This document shows, piece after piece, positions 19,000-28,569 of a stretch of DNA of 64,000 bases. The notes under the pieces were generated by a model. It was not told the DNA's origin. It made no database searches and was given only the letters and a program-made list of their open reading frames with translations. Source of the DNA: Alkalihalobacillus deserti (GTDB taxonomy: Bacteria; Bacillota; Bacilli; Bacillales; Bacillaceae_D); the NCBI RefSeq assembly GCF_020734105.1, contig NZ_JAJAFR010000001.1:434001-498000 (forward strand). The letters are read 5' to 3'. Positions within the stretch are counted from its first letter, which is position 1. Each line of letters begins with the position of its first letter. Position numbers and translations under genes: made by a program.

Positions 19000-20251
19000 A
19001 TGAACTTATTTCAAAAGCTACTGGGGAAAAGGGGGGACACCTTTCCTCTGAAAGATTTGAATCAAAAAAATATTTCAGCAGGTCTTGTAGCTAGTTTACT
19101 TGTAATGACAGGACCACCAGTACTTTTACTGCAAGCATCAGCCAATGGAAATTTTACGATGACACAGACAATTCTTTGGATGTCTTCAATCTACGTTATT
19201 GGCGGAGTATATAGTATATTACTTCCACTGTATTATCGAATACCTATCGTTGGGGCACATACGATTACAGGAATCGCGTTTCTTGCAACGGTTACCTCTT
19301 TAGTTTACTTACTATGAGTTATTAGGGGCTTATCTTTTTTCGGGTCTATTAATGTTTGTCATTGGCTATTGTGGTTTATTTGCAAAACTAATTTACTATG
19401 TTCCCAAAGAAGTACTTGCAGCGATGTTAGCAGGAATGATCATGAAATATATGATAGATTTCGTTGGTTCGATTCAGCAAATGGCATCGATTGGTATTGC
19501 TTCGCTTTTAGTTTATTTTGTTGTTAGTAATTGGGTAAGGCAGATACCACCAATGCTCGCGGCAATTACCACGGCATTTATCATGTTCGTCTTTACACAA
19601 TCACTAGAGAGCGGGATTACGCAAACATCTTTTGTTTATCCGACCGTTCTTCTTCCCCAATTTAACCTATTAAGCTTTCTTTCGGTTTCGCTTCCGCTTT
19701 CCCTGCTTATTTTAAGCAACGATGCAGCAGTCGGTATTGGGGCGTTACAACAAAATAATTACCGCCCACAAGTAAATCGGATTATTTCATCCAGCGGTAT
19801 TTTTTCAATGATTACTAGTTTTTTTGGGGGACAGTCTGCGAATATAGCAGGAATGATGACAGCGATTTGTGCGGACAAGGAAGCAGGTCCAAAGGAAAAA
19901 AGGTACATGGGGTCGGTTGTTTCAGGGATAATAATCATTTTATTTGGATTACTTTCATATAAACTAGTCCCATTTATTTCTTCATTACCACAAGCATTTG
20001 TTTCCATCCTTATTGGTTTTGTACTAATTAGCGTATTCGCAAATAGCCTACACCTTAGTTTCTCAAACCCAACGGTGAAACTGGGTGCAACATTTTCGTT
20101 TGTCATCGCGGTTTCCAATATTACTGTATTTCATATAGGTGCACCAGTTTGGGCATTATTAATAGGTACACTTATTGCAAGGTTTGTTGAAAGAAATAGA
20201 AGCAATGTTGCCACAAGAACAGAGCGAGGAAAGAGAAAATGGTCTGCATAG
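19000..20251 (+). pseudogene. benE: BenE-type benzoate/H+ symporter, frameshifted
   Basis: The first frame (19000-19317, ATG after GAAGGGGAG) encodes the start of a BenE/NCS2-like carrier (NISAGLVASLLVMTGPPVLL, then IPIVGAHTITGIAFLATVTS) and then stops. The next frame continues without overlap as YELLGAYLFSGLLMFVIGYC, with VPKEVLAAMLAGMIMKYM and NDAAVGIGALQQNNYRPQVN, ending at 20251. Joined, this is about 416 residues with some 12 helices, the normal BenE length. A single indel near 19300-19315 is the only defect seen. BenE-type carriers import benzoate-like acids, which is of interest given the oxygenases further along. The specificity is inferred. Confidence 0.75.
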
Positions 20252-20419
20252 TAAACAGGCTTAAGATGAGAATCGTTCTTCTTTTTGCTAATGAGCACAA
20301 TTCCTGAAAACATAATTGGTTCTTTAAAAAAGGTAACCGACTAACATACAGACTCTATAACCCAAACAAAGGATTCTTTTCACAGTTTCATTTATTCGGA
20401 TTATAGTTCATTCTTTGAT

Positions 20420-20677
20420 TTAAACGACTGATTTTCCGTTAATGCGATTTAACTCCCCGTTTAAACGGTTGATTTCTTGATTAAGTCGTGTGAGTTCTCT
20501 GACTTGCTGCTGATTTTGTCTTCCGAGTTCATTTATTTTGTTTTCAAGATTCTCCCTTTAAGGTTGCTGTTGAAAAAAGCCATTTCGTTCTGGTTGCGAA
20601 TAAGAATTGTTATAAGGATTTAAACCAAGTGATTGCGGGGGGAATATCCGTGATAGTGATAGAGGTTCATTTGGCAA
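20420..20677 (-). pseudogene. Small Gln/Asn-rich coiled-coil protein with an in-frame stop
   Basis: The reverse strand carries an 86-codon frame from TTG 20677 (with AAGGAG just before it). The N-terminal part is rich in Pro/Asn/Gln (LGLNPYNNSYSQPERNGFF), then a TAA interrupts at 20560-20558. After that the frame goes on as a heptad-like coiled coil (LENKINELGRQNQQQVRELT, then RLNQEINRLNGELNRINGK). Apart from that codon the frame is clean, so it is a recently broken gene, a sequencing error, or two pieces. The family was not recognised. Confidence 0.5.
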
Positions 20678-21112
20678 TTCTCCTTAAAAGGGTCGATTTA
20701 GATGATATTCCTAATAACTTATGTAGGAAGAGGGCAGAGTGCTAATGAACTGAATTAAATTAATCAATAAATTAAGTCCTGATTCTGTGGAAGGTCTGTA
20801 TTCATTAAGTTAATCCATTTTATAAATTAATGGAGATTGACAAGTGACAATGAGCAAACGCCTTAGAAAGGTGATTTAACCTTTTATCACCTCCTTGTTT
20901 AGGAGACTTTTCGATAGAGAAATATTCAGTTATTCTTTATTATTAAAGAGAGTTATAGATTTGCAACGGTCGTCATAGGTATACCATTTTCGGTAGACCT
21001 TTTCTGACATACTGTATATAGAATAAATGACAGTATCGATTATGTTGTAGCAAGTGTGATTTTGAGTTATAGCTTATTTAATCCACGAAACGGTAAAAGG
21101 ACGGTGTTCAAT
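20678..21112. other. Intergenic region upstream of sbcD
   Basis: No gene seen. It contains a hairpin around AAGGTGAT/ATCACCT (about 20867-20889), and an inverted repeat ATACTGT/ACAGTAT just before sbcD (about 21010-21037) with a TAGAAT -10-like element inside. That repeat may belong to the sbcDC promoter. No clear LexA box (CGAAC-N4-GTTCG) is present. Confidence 0.4.
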
Positions 21113-22270
21113 TTGAAATTATTTCATACGGCCGATTGGCATCTTGGAAAGCTTGTTCAAGGTGTATATATGACGGAAGACCAAAAATATGTTTTACAAC
21201 AATTTGTACAAGCGGTTGAAGAAGAAAAGCCGGATGCTGTTATTATTGCTGGAGACCTTTATGACCGCTCCATTCCACCAACAGATGCGGTTGATTTATT
21301 GGATGAAATTTTAGAGACGATTGTTATTAAGTTAAAAACGCCAGTTCTTGCCGTAGGTGGAAATCATGATGGGCCAGAGCGATTAGATTTTGGCAGCAAA
21401 ATCATGAAATCAACGGGATTTCATATTAAAGGTTCGTTTACGAAGTTAGTGGAACCGATTGTTCTTCAAGATGAGCATGGTGCTGTACATTTCCATCTCA
21501 TTCCATATGCAGAACCAAGCAAAGTTCGTTATGAGTTGGAAAACGATGAAATCCGCACGCATGATGATGCGATGCGCGTGGTTATAGAAGAAATTTCAAA
21601 GTCGATGGATCGTGATGCTCGTCATGTGTTTATTGGTCATGCTTTTGTAACGCCAGGTGGTGAAAAAAAAGAAAACACGAGTGATTCAGAGCGCCCTTTA
21701 GCAATTGGAGGGGTCGAGCATGTGAATGCAAGTCTTTTTGATTCATTTCATTATACAGCTCTTGGACATCTACACCAAGCCCATCATGTCGGAATTGAAA
21801 AAGTTCGCTATGCTGGTTCTCCGTTAAAATACTCCATTTCTGAAGAACGCCACAAAAAGGGCTATTATGTAGTTGAGCTAGATAAAGACGGACAAACAAC
21901 CGTTGAAAAAAGACTGCTTGAACCAAGACGACAGATTCGAACGGTGGAAGGCAAAATAGATGAGATCGAACAACATGAACGAAATGAAGATTATGTATTC
22001 ATCAGATTGTTGGATGAAAACCCAGTCATTTACCCAATGGAGCGTGTTCGTTCTGTATATCCAAATGCAATGCATGTCGAACGAGCGATAAAAGCCGTAA
22101 TGACAAGCGAGGAATCAACATCCAAAGTCTCCCGTTCTAAAATGGACGACCTTTCTCTTTTCAAAGCTTTTTACAAAGAGGTGAAAAACGAAGAAATACA
22201 GGCAGACGCAGAACAGTTATTTCGCGACGTTTTACAAGAAACTTTGCAAAGGGAAGGTGAGCGAGGATGA
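21113..22270 (+). CDS. sbcD: Exonuclease SbcCD, nuclease subunit D
   Basis: This Mre11-type metallophosphatase of about 385 residues cleaves DNA hairpins and protein-blocked ends together with SbcC. The five phosphoesterase motifs are visible: TADWHLGK, then IIAGDLYDRSIPPTDA, the GGNHD-type motif in VGGNHDGPERL, IGHAFVTPGG, and TALGHLHQAH. TTG at 21113 is taken as the start because it gives the conserved KLFHTADWH N-terminus and has AAGGACGG about 8 bp upstream. Its last codons overlap the start of sbcC by 4 bp (ATGA), indicating translational coupling. Confidence 0.92.
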   Translation: MKLFHTADWHLGKLVQGVYMTEDQKYVLQQFVQAVEEEKPDAVIIAGDLYDRSIPPTDAVDLLDEILETIVIKLKTPVLAVGGNHDGPERLDFGSKIMKSTGFHIKGSFTKLVEPIVLQDEHGAVHFHLIPYAEPSKVRYELENDEIRTHDDAMRVVIEEISKSMDRDARHVFIGHAFVTPGGEKKENTSDSERPLAIGGVEHVNASLFDSFHYTALGHLHQAHHVGIEKVRYAGSPLKYSISEERHKKGYYVVELDKDGQTTVEKRLLEPRRQIRTVEGKIDEIEQHERNEDYVFIRLLDENPVIYPMERVRSVYPNAMHVERAIKAVMTSEESTSKVSRSKMDDLSLFKAFYKEVKNEEIQADAEQLFRDVLQETLQREGERG

Positions 22271-25200
22271 AACCATTAAAAATCACGATCACGGCCTTTG
22301 GACCTTATAAACATCAAGAAACCATTGATTTTAAAAATTTAAAAGAACATCGTCTCTTTGTCATTTCTGGGAATACAGGAGCAGGGAAGACATCGATTTT
22401 TGACGCGATTTGTTTTGCTTTATACGGAGATGCAAGTGGTGAAGACAGAAGCGATTCACGAATGTTACGAAGCCAGTTTGCTGAAGATGACGTTCATACT
22501 TCTGTTAATTTTGAGTTTGAATTACGTGAACGGTCGTATCGTGTTTTTCGACAGATGCCTCATATTAAAGGAACCAACAAAACACCAACGGGTGACAAAT
22601 ACGAATTATATGAAACGACAAATCAATCTGAAATTCTATTAGTGGATCGGTTAACAGTAGGGAACGTCAACCAAAAAATTCAAGAGATCATTGGTCTAAC
22701 AAAAGATCAGTTTAGACAAATTGTGATGCTACCACAAGGTGAATTTCGTAAGCTGCTGACGTCAGATACCGAAAATAAAGAAGAAATTCTTCGTAAGATC
22801 TTTCGGACTGTTCATTTCAAGCAAATGACGGAGGGACTGAATGAAAAACGATTGGCATCACAAAAGCAATACGAGAAACAAAGCCAAGAGCGAGATCTTT
22901 ATATAAAGAATCTAGAGAAAAATCTCCCGAAAAGAGACGATTCCCTTCTTGTTCAGGTGTTTGAACAAGAAAACCACAATACTTATCAAGTGCTTGAAGC
23001 GTTAGCCGAAGAGATTGCTTTCTATTTTGAGGAACAAAACAAACAGCAATTACTATTAGATAAAAATAAGAAACACTTACAAGAAAAAACAAATGAGTAT
23101 CATTTAGCGAAAGCGATCAATGACCGGTTTGCTGCGCTAGAAAACCAGCGCCAACAAAAATTAAAACTGGATGAGCAGCTTCCCATTATTCAGGAAAAAG
23201 AACAGAAACTTAGCCAAGCCGTGAAAGCGAGTCAAATTGAAATTCATGAGAGTTACTTCCTTGAAGTAACAACCGAGGAAGACAAGCTGCAGGAAAACCG
23301 AAAAACGGCAAAGTCAGAATTAATAGAAGCAGAAACATCTTTCACGAAAGCGCAAATGGCTTATTCAGAGGAAGAAAAGAGGAAGCTAGACCGTGAAGAA
23401 GCTAGTTTAACGATTAATAAGCTTAAAGATTATCTTCCTGATGTATCAGAACTGGATCAGAAAAAAAAATCGGTTGCTTTATTGAAACAAGAAGTAAAGG
23501 AGCTTCAAGAAAATGTTGAGCAGATTGTGCTTATACTGACAGGCAAGAAAAATGAAAAGACAACTCTTGTTAAACAAATCAAGCACTTAGAGATCAATAT
23601 AAAAAAAATACCTGAAACAAGTGAAAATTTACAGGTCGTGCAGTCGCAACTTAAAGCAGTAAAAGGCTATCTAGCTTTATCAGCAAAGCAAACAGAGCTT
23701 TCTGATCAAGTTTTGCACAAAGAGGAAAAGTTAGGGGAAATAAAGGCTTCTTATGACCAGTTAGAAACACTTTGGATTGAAGGACAAGCAAGTTTACTTG
23801 CCAAGCATCTCCATCAGGGGGGACCGTGTCCAGTATGCGGTAGTGAAGAGCATCCAAACCCTGTAGAGTTTACAGCGGAAATCCCAACAAAAGAATTGCT
23901 TGAGCAAAAGCGTCTCGAAAAAGATGCAGTAGATGGGGCTTACCGAACTTTGCAGGCTGAACTAAGCGCAGTCTACTTACAGACAAACGAGAAAGAACAG
24001 GAATTGCTTTCCTTAGGGGTAAAGGTTAAGCAGACCGAAGCTGACCTTCAGCAGTTATCTCTGGTTGAACAAGGACTTCAAACAGAAATGACATGTTTAA
24101 AAGTTGACCAAGAAAAAGTTGAGCAACTAAAAATAGCGCAAGAGAAAATAGAAGATAACATAGAACAATTAGAAACGGAAAAAACGCAAACTGAATCTTT
24201 GTTGAATCAAAAACAATCAAGCTATCAAACAGAGCAAGCGTTACTTGAGCAGAAAATGAACGTGATTCCTGAACAATTGCAATCAATTGAAGCACTTGCC
24301 GGGGAAATAAAGATTGCGGAACAAGTGAAACAAAAGTTGGAACAGAAGTGGCAGTTTGTTCAACAACAGCTGAATCAAGCAAAAGAACGCCAACTAACAG
24401 CAGACATGACATTGAAAAATTTTATTCAGCAGCTTGAGGTAATGTTAGAAAAAAAGGTAAAAGCTCTTACTATGTTTAAGGAAGCTCTTTTAGAGGCGAA
24501 TTTTGCTTCGGAAGAGGAGTATGTTGCTTCAAAAATACCTAAACGAAACCTTGAAGCTATCAAGACTGAAGTCGAGTTATTTAAAACGAATATCTCTTCA
24601 CTAACACAACAGATTGTCGATACAGAAAAAGAGCTTCAAGGCAAGGAACACCAAGATTTAATGGTCCTAGACGATCAGTTGAAGTTATTAGGTCAAGAGA
24701 TAGAAGTGGTTCAACATGATTTAACACAAGTGAATCAGTTCTATGAAACTGCGGTTAAGGCAAAAAATAATATTCAAGTTGCTCATGAACAAGTTAAAGA
24801 AGCAGAACAAACGTTTTATCTTCATAAAGATCTTTACGATGTGGTTAGAGGAGAGAACTCGAAAAAGATGTCATTCGAGCGCTATTTGCAAATTGAATTT
24901 TTGGAACAAATCGTTCAAGCCGCAAATCAACGTTTAAATCGTCTATCGAATGGTCAATTTCATCTGATCCGAAGTGAACGACTTGAAAAAAGGGGAAAAC
25001 AAAGTGGCCTTGGTCTTGATGTATTTGATAACTATACTGGGCACAACCGTGATGTGAAAACCTTATCCGGTGGTGAAAAATTTAATGCCTCCTTAAGTTT
25101 AGCTCTTGGTATGGCTGACGTTATTCAGTCTCATCAAGGTGGGATTTCCATTGAAACGATGTTTATTGACGAAGGGTTTGGTTCTTTAGATGAAGAGTCC

Positions 25201-25359
25201 TTAAATAAAGCGATTGATACATTGATCGACCTACAACAATCAGGAAGGATGATTGGAATTATCTCTCACGTTCAAGAGTTAAAGCAAGCCATTCCAGCTA
25301 TTTTGGACGTGAAGAAAACACGAGAAGGACATAGTCGGACGACTTTTATAATTAAATAG
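22267..25359 (+). CDS. sbcC: Exonuclease SbcCD, ATPase subunit C (SMC-like)
   Basis: This 1030-residue Rad50-type ATPase has Walker A (SGNTGAGKTSIFDAICFALY) near the start and a Q-loop segment (QIVMLPQGEFRKLL). Two long coiled-coil arms, full of Glu/Gln/Lys, flank a zinc-hook CPVCGSEEHP near residue 523. The C-terminal half-site has the ABC signature (KTLSGGEKFNASLSLALGMA) and Walker B (MFIDEGFGSLD). It dimerises through the hook and gates SbcD at broken DNA ends. It is the last gene of the sbcDC pair; a hairpin follows. Confidence 0.95.
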   Translation: MKPLKITITAFGPYKHQETIDFKNLKEHRLFVISGNTGAGKTSIFDAICFALYGDASGEDRSDSRMLRSQFAEDDVHTSVNFEFELRERSYRVFRQMPHIKGTNKTPTGDKYELYETTNQSEILLVDRLTVGNVNQKIQEIIGLTKDQFRQIVMLPQGEFRKLLTSDTENKEEILRKIFRTVHFKQMTEGLNEKRLASQKQYEKQSQERDLYIKNLEKNLPKRDDSLLVQVFEQENHNTYQVLEALAEEIAFYFEEQNKQQLLLDKNKKHLQEKTNEYHLAKAINDRFAALENQRQQKLKLDEQLPIIQEKEQKLSQAVKASQIEIHESYFLEVTTEEDKLQENRKTAKSELIEAETSFTKAQMAYSEEEKRKLDREEASLTINKLKDYLPDVSELDQKKKSVALLKQEVKELQENVEQIVLILTGKKNEKTTLVKQIKHLEINIKKIPETSENLQVVQSQLKAVKGYLALSAKQTELSDQVLHKEEKLGEIKASYDQLETLWIEGQASLLAKHLHQGGPCPVCGSEEHPNPVEFTAEIPTKELLEQKRLEKDAVDGAYRTLQAELSAVYLQTNEKEQELLSLGVKVKQTEADLQQLSLVEQGLQTEMTCLKVDQEKVEQLKIAQEKIEDNIEQLETEKTQTESLLNQKQSSYQTEQALLEQKMNVIPEQLQSIEALAGEIKIAEQVKQKLEQKWQFVQQQLNQAKERQLTADMTLKNFIQQLEVMLEKKVKALTMFKEALLEANFASEEEYVASKIPKRNLEAIKTEVELFKTNISSLTQQIVDTEKELQGKEHQDLMVLDDQLKLLGQEIEVVQHDLTQVNQFYETAVKAKNNIQVAHEQVKEAEQTFYLHKDLYDVVRGENSKKMSFERYLQIEFLEQIVQAANQRLNRLSNGQFHLIRSERLEKRGKQSGLGLDVFDNYTGHNRDVKTLSGGEKFNASLSLALGMADVIQSHQGGISIETMFIDEGFGSLDEESLNKAIDTLIDLQQSGRMIGIISHVQELKQAIPAILDVKKTREGHSRTTFIIK

Positions 25360-25388
25360 ATGACGAAAGCACCCTACTTACGATAGAA

Positions 25389-25465
25389 GCCACTGAAAAA
25401 GATGAAAACGAGAGGCCACTTACAAAGGTAAACATTGTCCTTTATTCAGTGGCTGTTTTCTTTGT
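25389..25465 (+). terminator. Terminator-like structure after sbcC
   Basis: GCCACTGAA and TTCAGTGGC are exact complements with a long loop, followed by TGTTTTCTTT. The long loop makes it a weaker call. Confidence 0.5.
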
Positions 25466-25626
25466 CAGACAATAGAAAACGGAGGAAACAAAATTTTAAA
25501 AAAGTTTCAGCAATCTTAACAGTAGAAATCCTTGTAGCGAGTGGAGACGATGGATTAGTTGAACCAATACTAGGGGAAGGGTTCTTCGAATAGTATGGGA
25601 ACGAACTAAGTTTCTATTTTTTTGTC

Positions 25627-26097
25627 AGCAAGATTTATTACGGAAGAGGAAAAAAGAAACCTTGTTCAACAGTTGAAGAAACTAACGAGTCAACATCTAG
25701 ATCTAGCTAAGACGTTTCCAGATCCGATTGTTTATCATCAATCGATTAACAGTGACATCAATTAATCAAGTTTCATATTGACCAGATTCATCAAGCGATA
25801 ACTGAAAGCAAGATCATTTCTTTTCAGTATGGTGATGTGAACATACATAAAGACTTTCAATTGCGACATAAAGGGAACCACTATCAGATTAAGCCTTATG
25901 CCCTTGTTTGGGAATCTAATTTTTATTATTTGATAGGGGATGATATCGCATATGATAAAACCAAAAATTCAAGACATTATCCGCTTGCCCGCATGCGGAA
26001 TGTTTCGATTACGTTTGAGAAGTTCATCAAGAAATCAAGGGATATTAGCTCATACGTTCAACATACATTCAACATATCAATCGCTCCTTTAAATTAA
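25627..26097 (+). pseudogene. WYL-domain transcriptional regulator remnant
   Basis: The first piece reads ITEEEKRNLVQQLKKLTSQH and ends in a stop near 25764. After frameshifts the sequence goes on as HIDQIHQAITESKIISFQYG, then YQIKPYALVWESNFYYLIG and HYPLARMRNVSIT. The core pattern (helix, ISFQYG, PYALVW-YYLIG, R-R residues) is the WYL ligand-binding fold of DeoR/YafY-type regulators. The N-terminal helix-turn-helix is missing. It is a partial, frameshifted gene. Confidence 0.65.
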
Positions 26098-26156
26098 AAT
26101 GAAGATAACCTCTTGTTAAGTTGTTCTGTTAATTCTAGAATAAAAGAATTACTAAA

Positions 26157-26192
26157 ATATAACTGTGATTTGAATCACAGTTATATTTTTTT
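26157..26192 (+). terminator. Rho-independent terminator
   Basis: ATATAACTGTGATT and its complement AATCACAGTTATAT form a 14-bp stem, followed by a T-run. Confidence 0.85.
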
Positions 26193-26343
26193 AGATTTTT
26201 AATTTTGGAATCCTAATTTTTGTATGTTTAACTTAGAAAACCAAATAATAGAAAAATACAACATGTTATACTATTTTTACCTTGAGAAGTTTAAAGTGCT
26301 ATTCAGTTGGTTTTGTAAAGAAATGCATTAAAGGAGAAAAAAG

Positions 26344-27135
26344 ATGCCAAAACATAAAATCTTATTTCTTGATATTGATGGAACGATTTTAACTCCAGAA
26401 GACGAGATTGAAAGATCGACGAAAGAAGCGATCAAACAAGTTCAACAAAAAGGATTAGAGGTGTTCCTTGCAACAGGACGACCACTACATGAGCTTAGTG
26501 AAATCGGAGAAGAATTACAAATTGAATCCTTTATTGGTTACAATGGAGCCTACGCTATACATAAAGGAAAAGAGGTATGTATGGAGCCGATGGAGGCAAG
26601 GAAAGTTGAATTTTTTTTAAAAGTCATGAAAGACAAGGGTCATGAAGCGGTCCTGTACACAAATGAAAAAAATCTTCTCACTACGAAAAAAGCTCCGGTT
26701 ATGAGAAAATTTATCAAGCAGTTTCATTTAAAACATAATGATTTGTATCATTCAGCTTATAGCCATGACATTCTAGGGATATCCCTAATGAATCTAGATG
26801 TAAATGATGTAGCTCTCTATGAGGAAACTGGTGTCATCCATCTGTCACCAATCAATGTAGAAGGATTTAAAGATCACGCCTATGACGTAATTCGTGACAA
26901 AGTTAATAAAGGATTCGCTGTGCAGCAGGTGTTAGATTTCCTTGGCTATCACAAAGAAGCAGCTATTGCCTTTGGAGATGGGATGAATGACAAGGAAATG
27001 CTTAGTTCAGTTGGGGCTGGATTTGCCATGGGGAATGCTCAACCGCAGCTTTTTCCATATGCTAAGCATAAAACAACTGATGTAACGAATTCAGGAATCT
27101 TTAACGGATTGAAAAGATTAGGTTTAGTTGAATAG
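26344..27135 (+). CDS. HAD-superfamily phosphatase, Cof type
   Basis: This 263-residue HAD hydrolase has motif I FLDIDGTIL (Asp nucleophile plus acid/base Asp), motif II in FLATGRP, a C2B cap in the middle, and motifs III/IV in AIAFGDGMNDKEMLSSVGAG with GFAMGNAQP. Cof/YidA-type enzymes dephosphorylate sugar phosphates, flavin mononucleotide or PLP. The ATG follows AAAGGAG. It is monocistronic with terminators on both sides. The substrate is not predictable. Confidence 0.88.
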   Translation: MPKHKILFLDIDGTILTPEDEIERSTKEAIKQVQQKGLEVFLATGRPLHELSEIGEELQIESFIGYNGAYAIHKGKEVCMEPMEARKVEFFLKVMKDKGHEAVLYTNEKNLLTTKKAPVMRKFIKQFHLKHNDLYHSAYSHDILGISLMNLDVNDVALYEETGVIHLSPINVEGFKDHAYDVIRDKVNKGFAVQQVLDFLGYHKEAAIAFGDGMNDKEMLSSVGAGFAMGNAQPQLFPYAKHKTTDVTNSGIFNGLKRLGLVE

Positions 27136-27272
27136 AGAAGTAGTTAGTAGAAATTTTACATTTTTAGAACTGAAGTATGCAACGAATAGAGCATGAATAA
27201 ATTAAGGCTAATTGATTATTACTAAAAATTATAGGGGTCGCTCATTCTCAACGTTTTATCAGTTTATGGGCG

Positions 27273-27306
27273 AAAAGTCTTTCTGAATTCTTAGAAGGAC
27301 TTTTTT
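27273..27306 (+). terminator. Rho-independent terminator
   Basis: AAAGTCTTTCT and AGAAGGACTTT pair (one G-T wobble) and are followed by a T-run. Confidence 0.75.
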
Positions 27307-27449
27307 AGCTCATTTGTATTGGTGTAAACTTAACGTTTAGTGAAAACGAGTTATTAAGGACTTTCTGGCCAAGGAACAAATGAAGCTTAACAAGTTTAAG
27401 TCTCCTTTTTCTGAGACAAGGATAGTACACAAAGGCAGGAGGGCGACCC

Positions 27450-28205
27450 ATGGAACGAGAAATCGCATTCAAAGCATTAGTTGGATCAGCTAACTATAAT
27501 TTAGCCACTCCAGAATCAGATAAGGATTATAAAGTGTTTGTGATTCCTATGTTTGCTGATTTATATCATGGAAAGCTTTACGCAGAGAGCAAAGTGGGGG
27601 AAACAATTGATGAAGAATTTCATGACATAAGAAAATTAGTTCATCTTTTCTGGAAGTCAAATGTGAATTTTGTTGAAGTACTTTTCTCGATTGATATGAC
27701 GATCAATCAAAATAGACCGATAAATAATTACATCCAACAAATTATTGCGCAAAGAGACGAGATTGCTACCATGAATCTGCCTTATTTATACAGAGCATGC
27801 AAGGGGATGTATGAAAGTAAAAAAAAATATATTAAAAAGGGAAATAAAGGAACACGATACTTGGTAGAAAAAGTTGGTTTTGATTCGAAGTCTGCAATGC
27901 ATGCCTATCGTATTTTAGATTTTATCGAAAGATTCTCAGCAAATGAATTTACAAGTTTTAAAGAGGCTATTCAGTACGATGATAAGAGTCGAAAGTTTAT
28001 GATTGGAATCAAAAATGGATTATTTACGAAAGATCAATACGATGAAATAATGAAAGAGAAATTAACCGTTTTTCAATTGTTAGAAAAAAAGTACATGGAA
28101 CAACCATCTAGAGAAGAGGTAAAGGAAACGGTAGCAAATATTTTATATAAGATGATTGCTCAAACTATTTCACTTGAAATACAAAAAAGTTCATTTCGAA
28201 TTTAG
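27450..28205 (+). CDS. Predicted nucleotidyltransferase (RlaP/DUF-type, pol-beta fold)
   Basis: This 251-residue protein opens with a nucleotidyltransferase core: ALVGSANYNLATPESDKDYK contains the G-S motif and the D-x-D pair that would bind metal, followed by a helical region (KLVHLFWKSNVNFVEVLFS) typical of the RlaP-like family found in bacteria and phages. The C-terminal half is helical and basic. These proteins are thought to transfer nucleotides to RNA, protein or small molecules; the target here is unknown. A GGAGG site lies before the ATG. It stands alone next to a small CxxC protein. Confidence 0.7.
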   Translation: MEREIAFKALVGSANYNLATPESDKDYKVFVIPMFADLYHGKLYAESKVGETIDEEFHDIRKLVHLFWKSNVNFVEVLFSIDMTINQNRPINNYIQQIIAQRDEIATMNLPYLYRACKGMYESKKKYIKKGNKGTRYLVEKVGFDSKSAMHAYRILDFIERFSANEFTSFKEAIQYDDKSRKFMIGIKNGLFTKDQYDEIMKEKLTVFQLLEKKYMEQPSREEVKETVANILYKMIAQTISLEIQKSSFRI

Positions 28206-28341
28206 TTTGCTTACTTGAAACAAATTTATAACTTATCTCTTAAATGTATTTTTTGTCATCATTAACAAAAAACGCTCATTTTATTTTTAGACCTATTGGT
28301 CATTATATAAACAAGCTGATCATTTAGGGGGAAACGAAAAC

Positions 28342-28482
28342 ATGGATGAGCAATGTTTTTATTGTGAAGCAACCTTTGAAGATAATTATCATCATGGGTT
28401 ATTTATTCAAAGAAATGAACACGTAGATAAAGCGTTATGTCCCGATTGTTACAAGGATTGGCTTGAAGGGATAAAAGAATAA
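28342..28482 (+). CDS. Small zinc-ribbon-like protein (46 residues)
   Basis: A short gene with ATG 28342, AGGGGG about 10 bp upstream and TAA at 28480. The product (MDEQCFYCEATFEDNYHHG, then ALCPDCYKDWLEGIKE) has two CxxC pairs (CFYC and CPDC) spaced as in a treble-clef/zinc-ribbon knuckle, with two His between them. It would bind one zinc ion. The conserved-looking cysteines, ribosome site and following terminator make it a likely real gene. No function is known. Confidence 0.65.
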   Translation: MDEQCFYCEATFEDNYHHGLFIQRNEHVDKALCPDCYKDWLEGIKE

Positions 28483-28488
28483 TGATGC

Positions 28489-28521
28489 AAAAAAGACAAG
28501 GAGTCTTCCTTGCCTTTTTTG
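28489..28521. terminator. Bidirectional terminator between convergent genes
   Basis: AAAAAAGACAAGGA and TCCTTGCCTTTTTT pair with one mismatch; A-run on one side and T-run on the other serve both directions. It separates the zinc-ribbon gene from the reverse-strand MFS transporter. Confidence 0.8.
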
Positions 28522-28569
28522 CTATTGTTTTGTAATCCATCAGACCGACTGGTTAGTCTTTCTATTCTA

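Noticed and set aside
24026..24412. 128-codon reverse-strand frame within sbcC
   Set aside because: It lies wholly inside the coiled-coil coding region of sbcC and is explained by its codon pattern.
27450..28205. Nucleotidyltransferase as part of an anti-phage system
   Set aside because: No other defence genes adjacent; the family alone does not support that claim.
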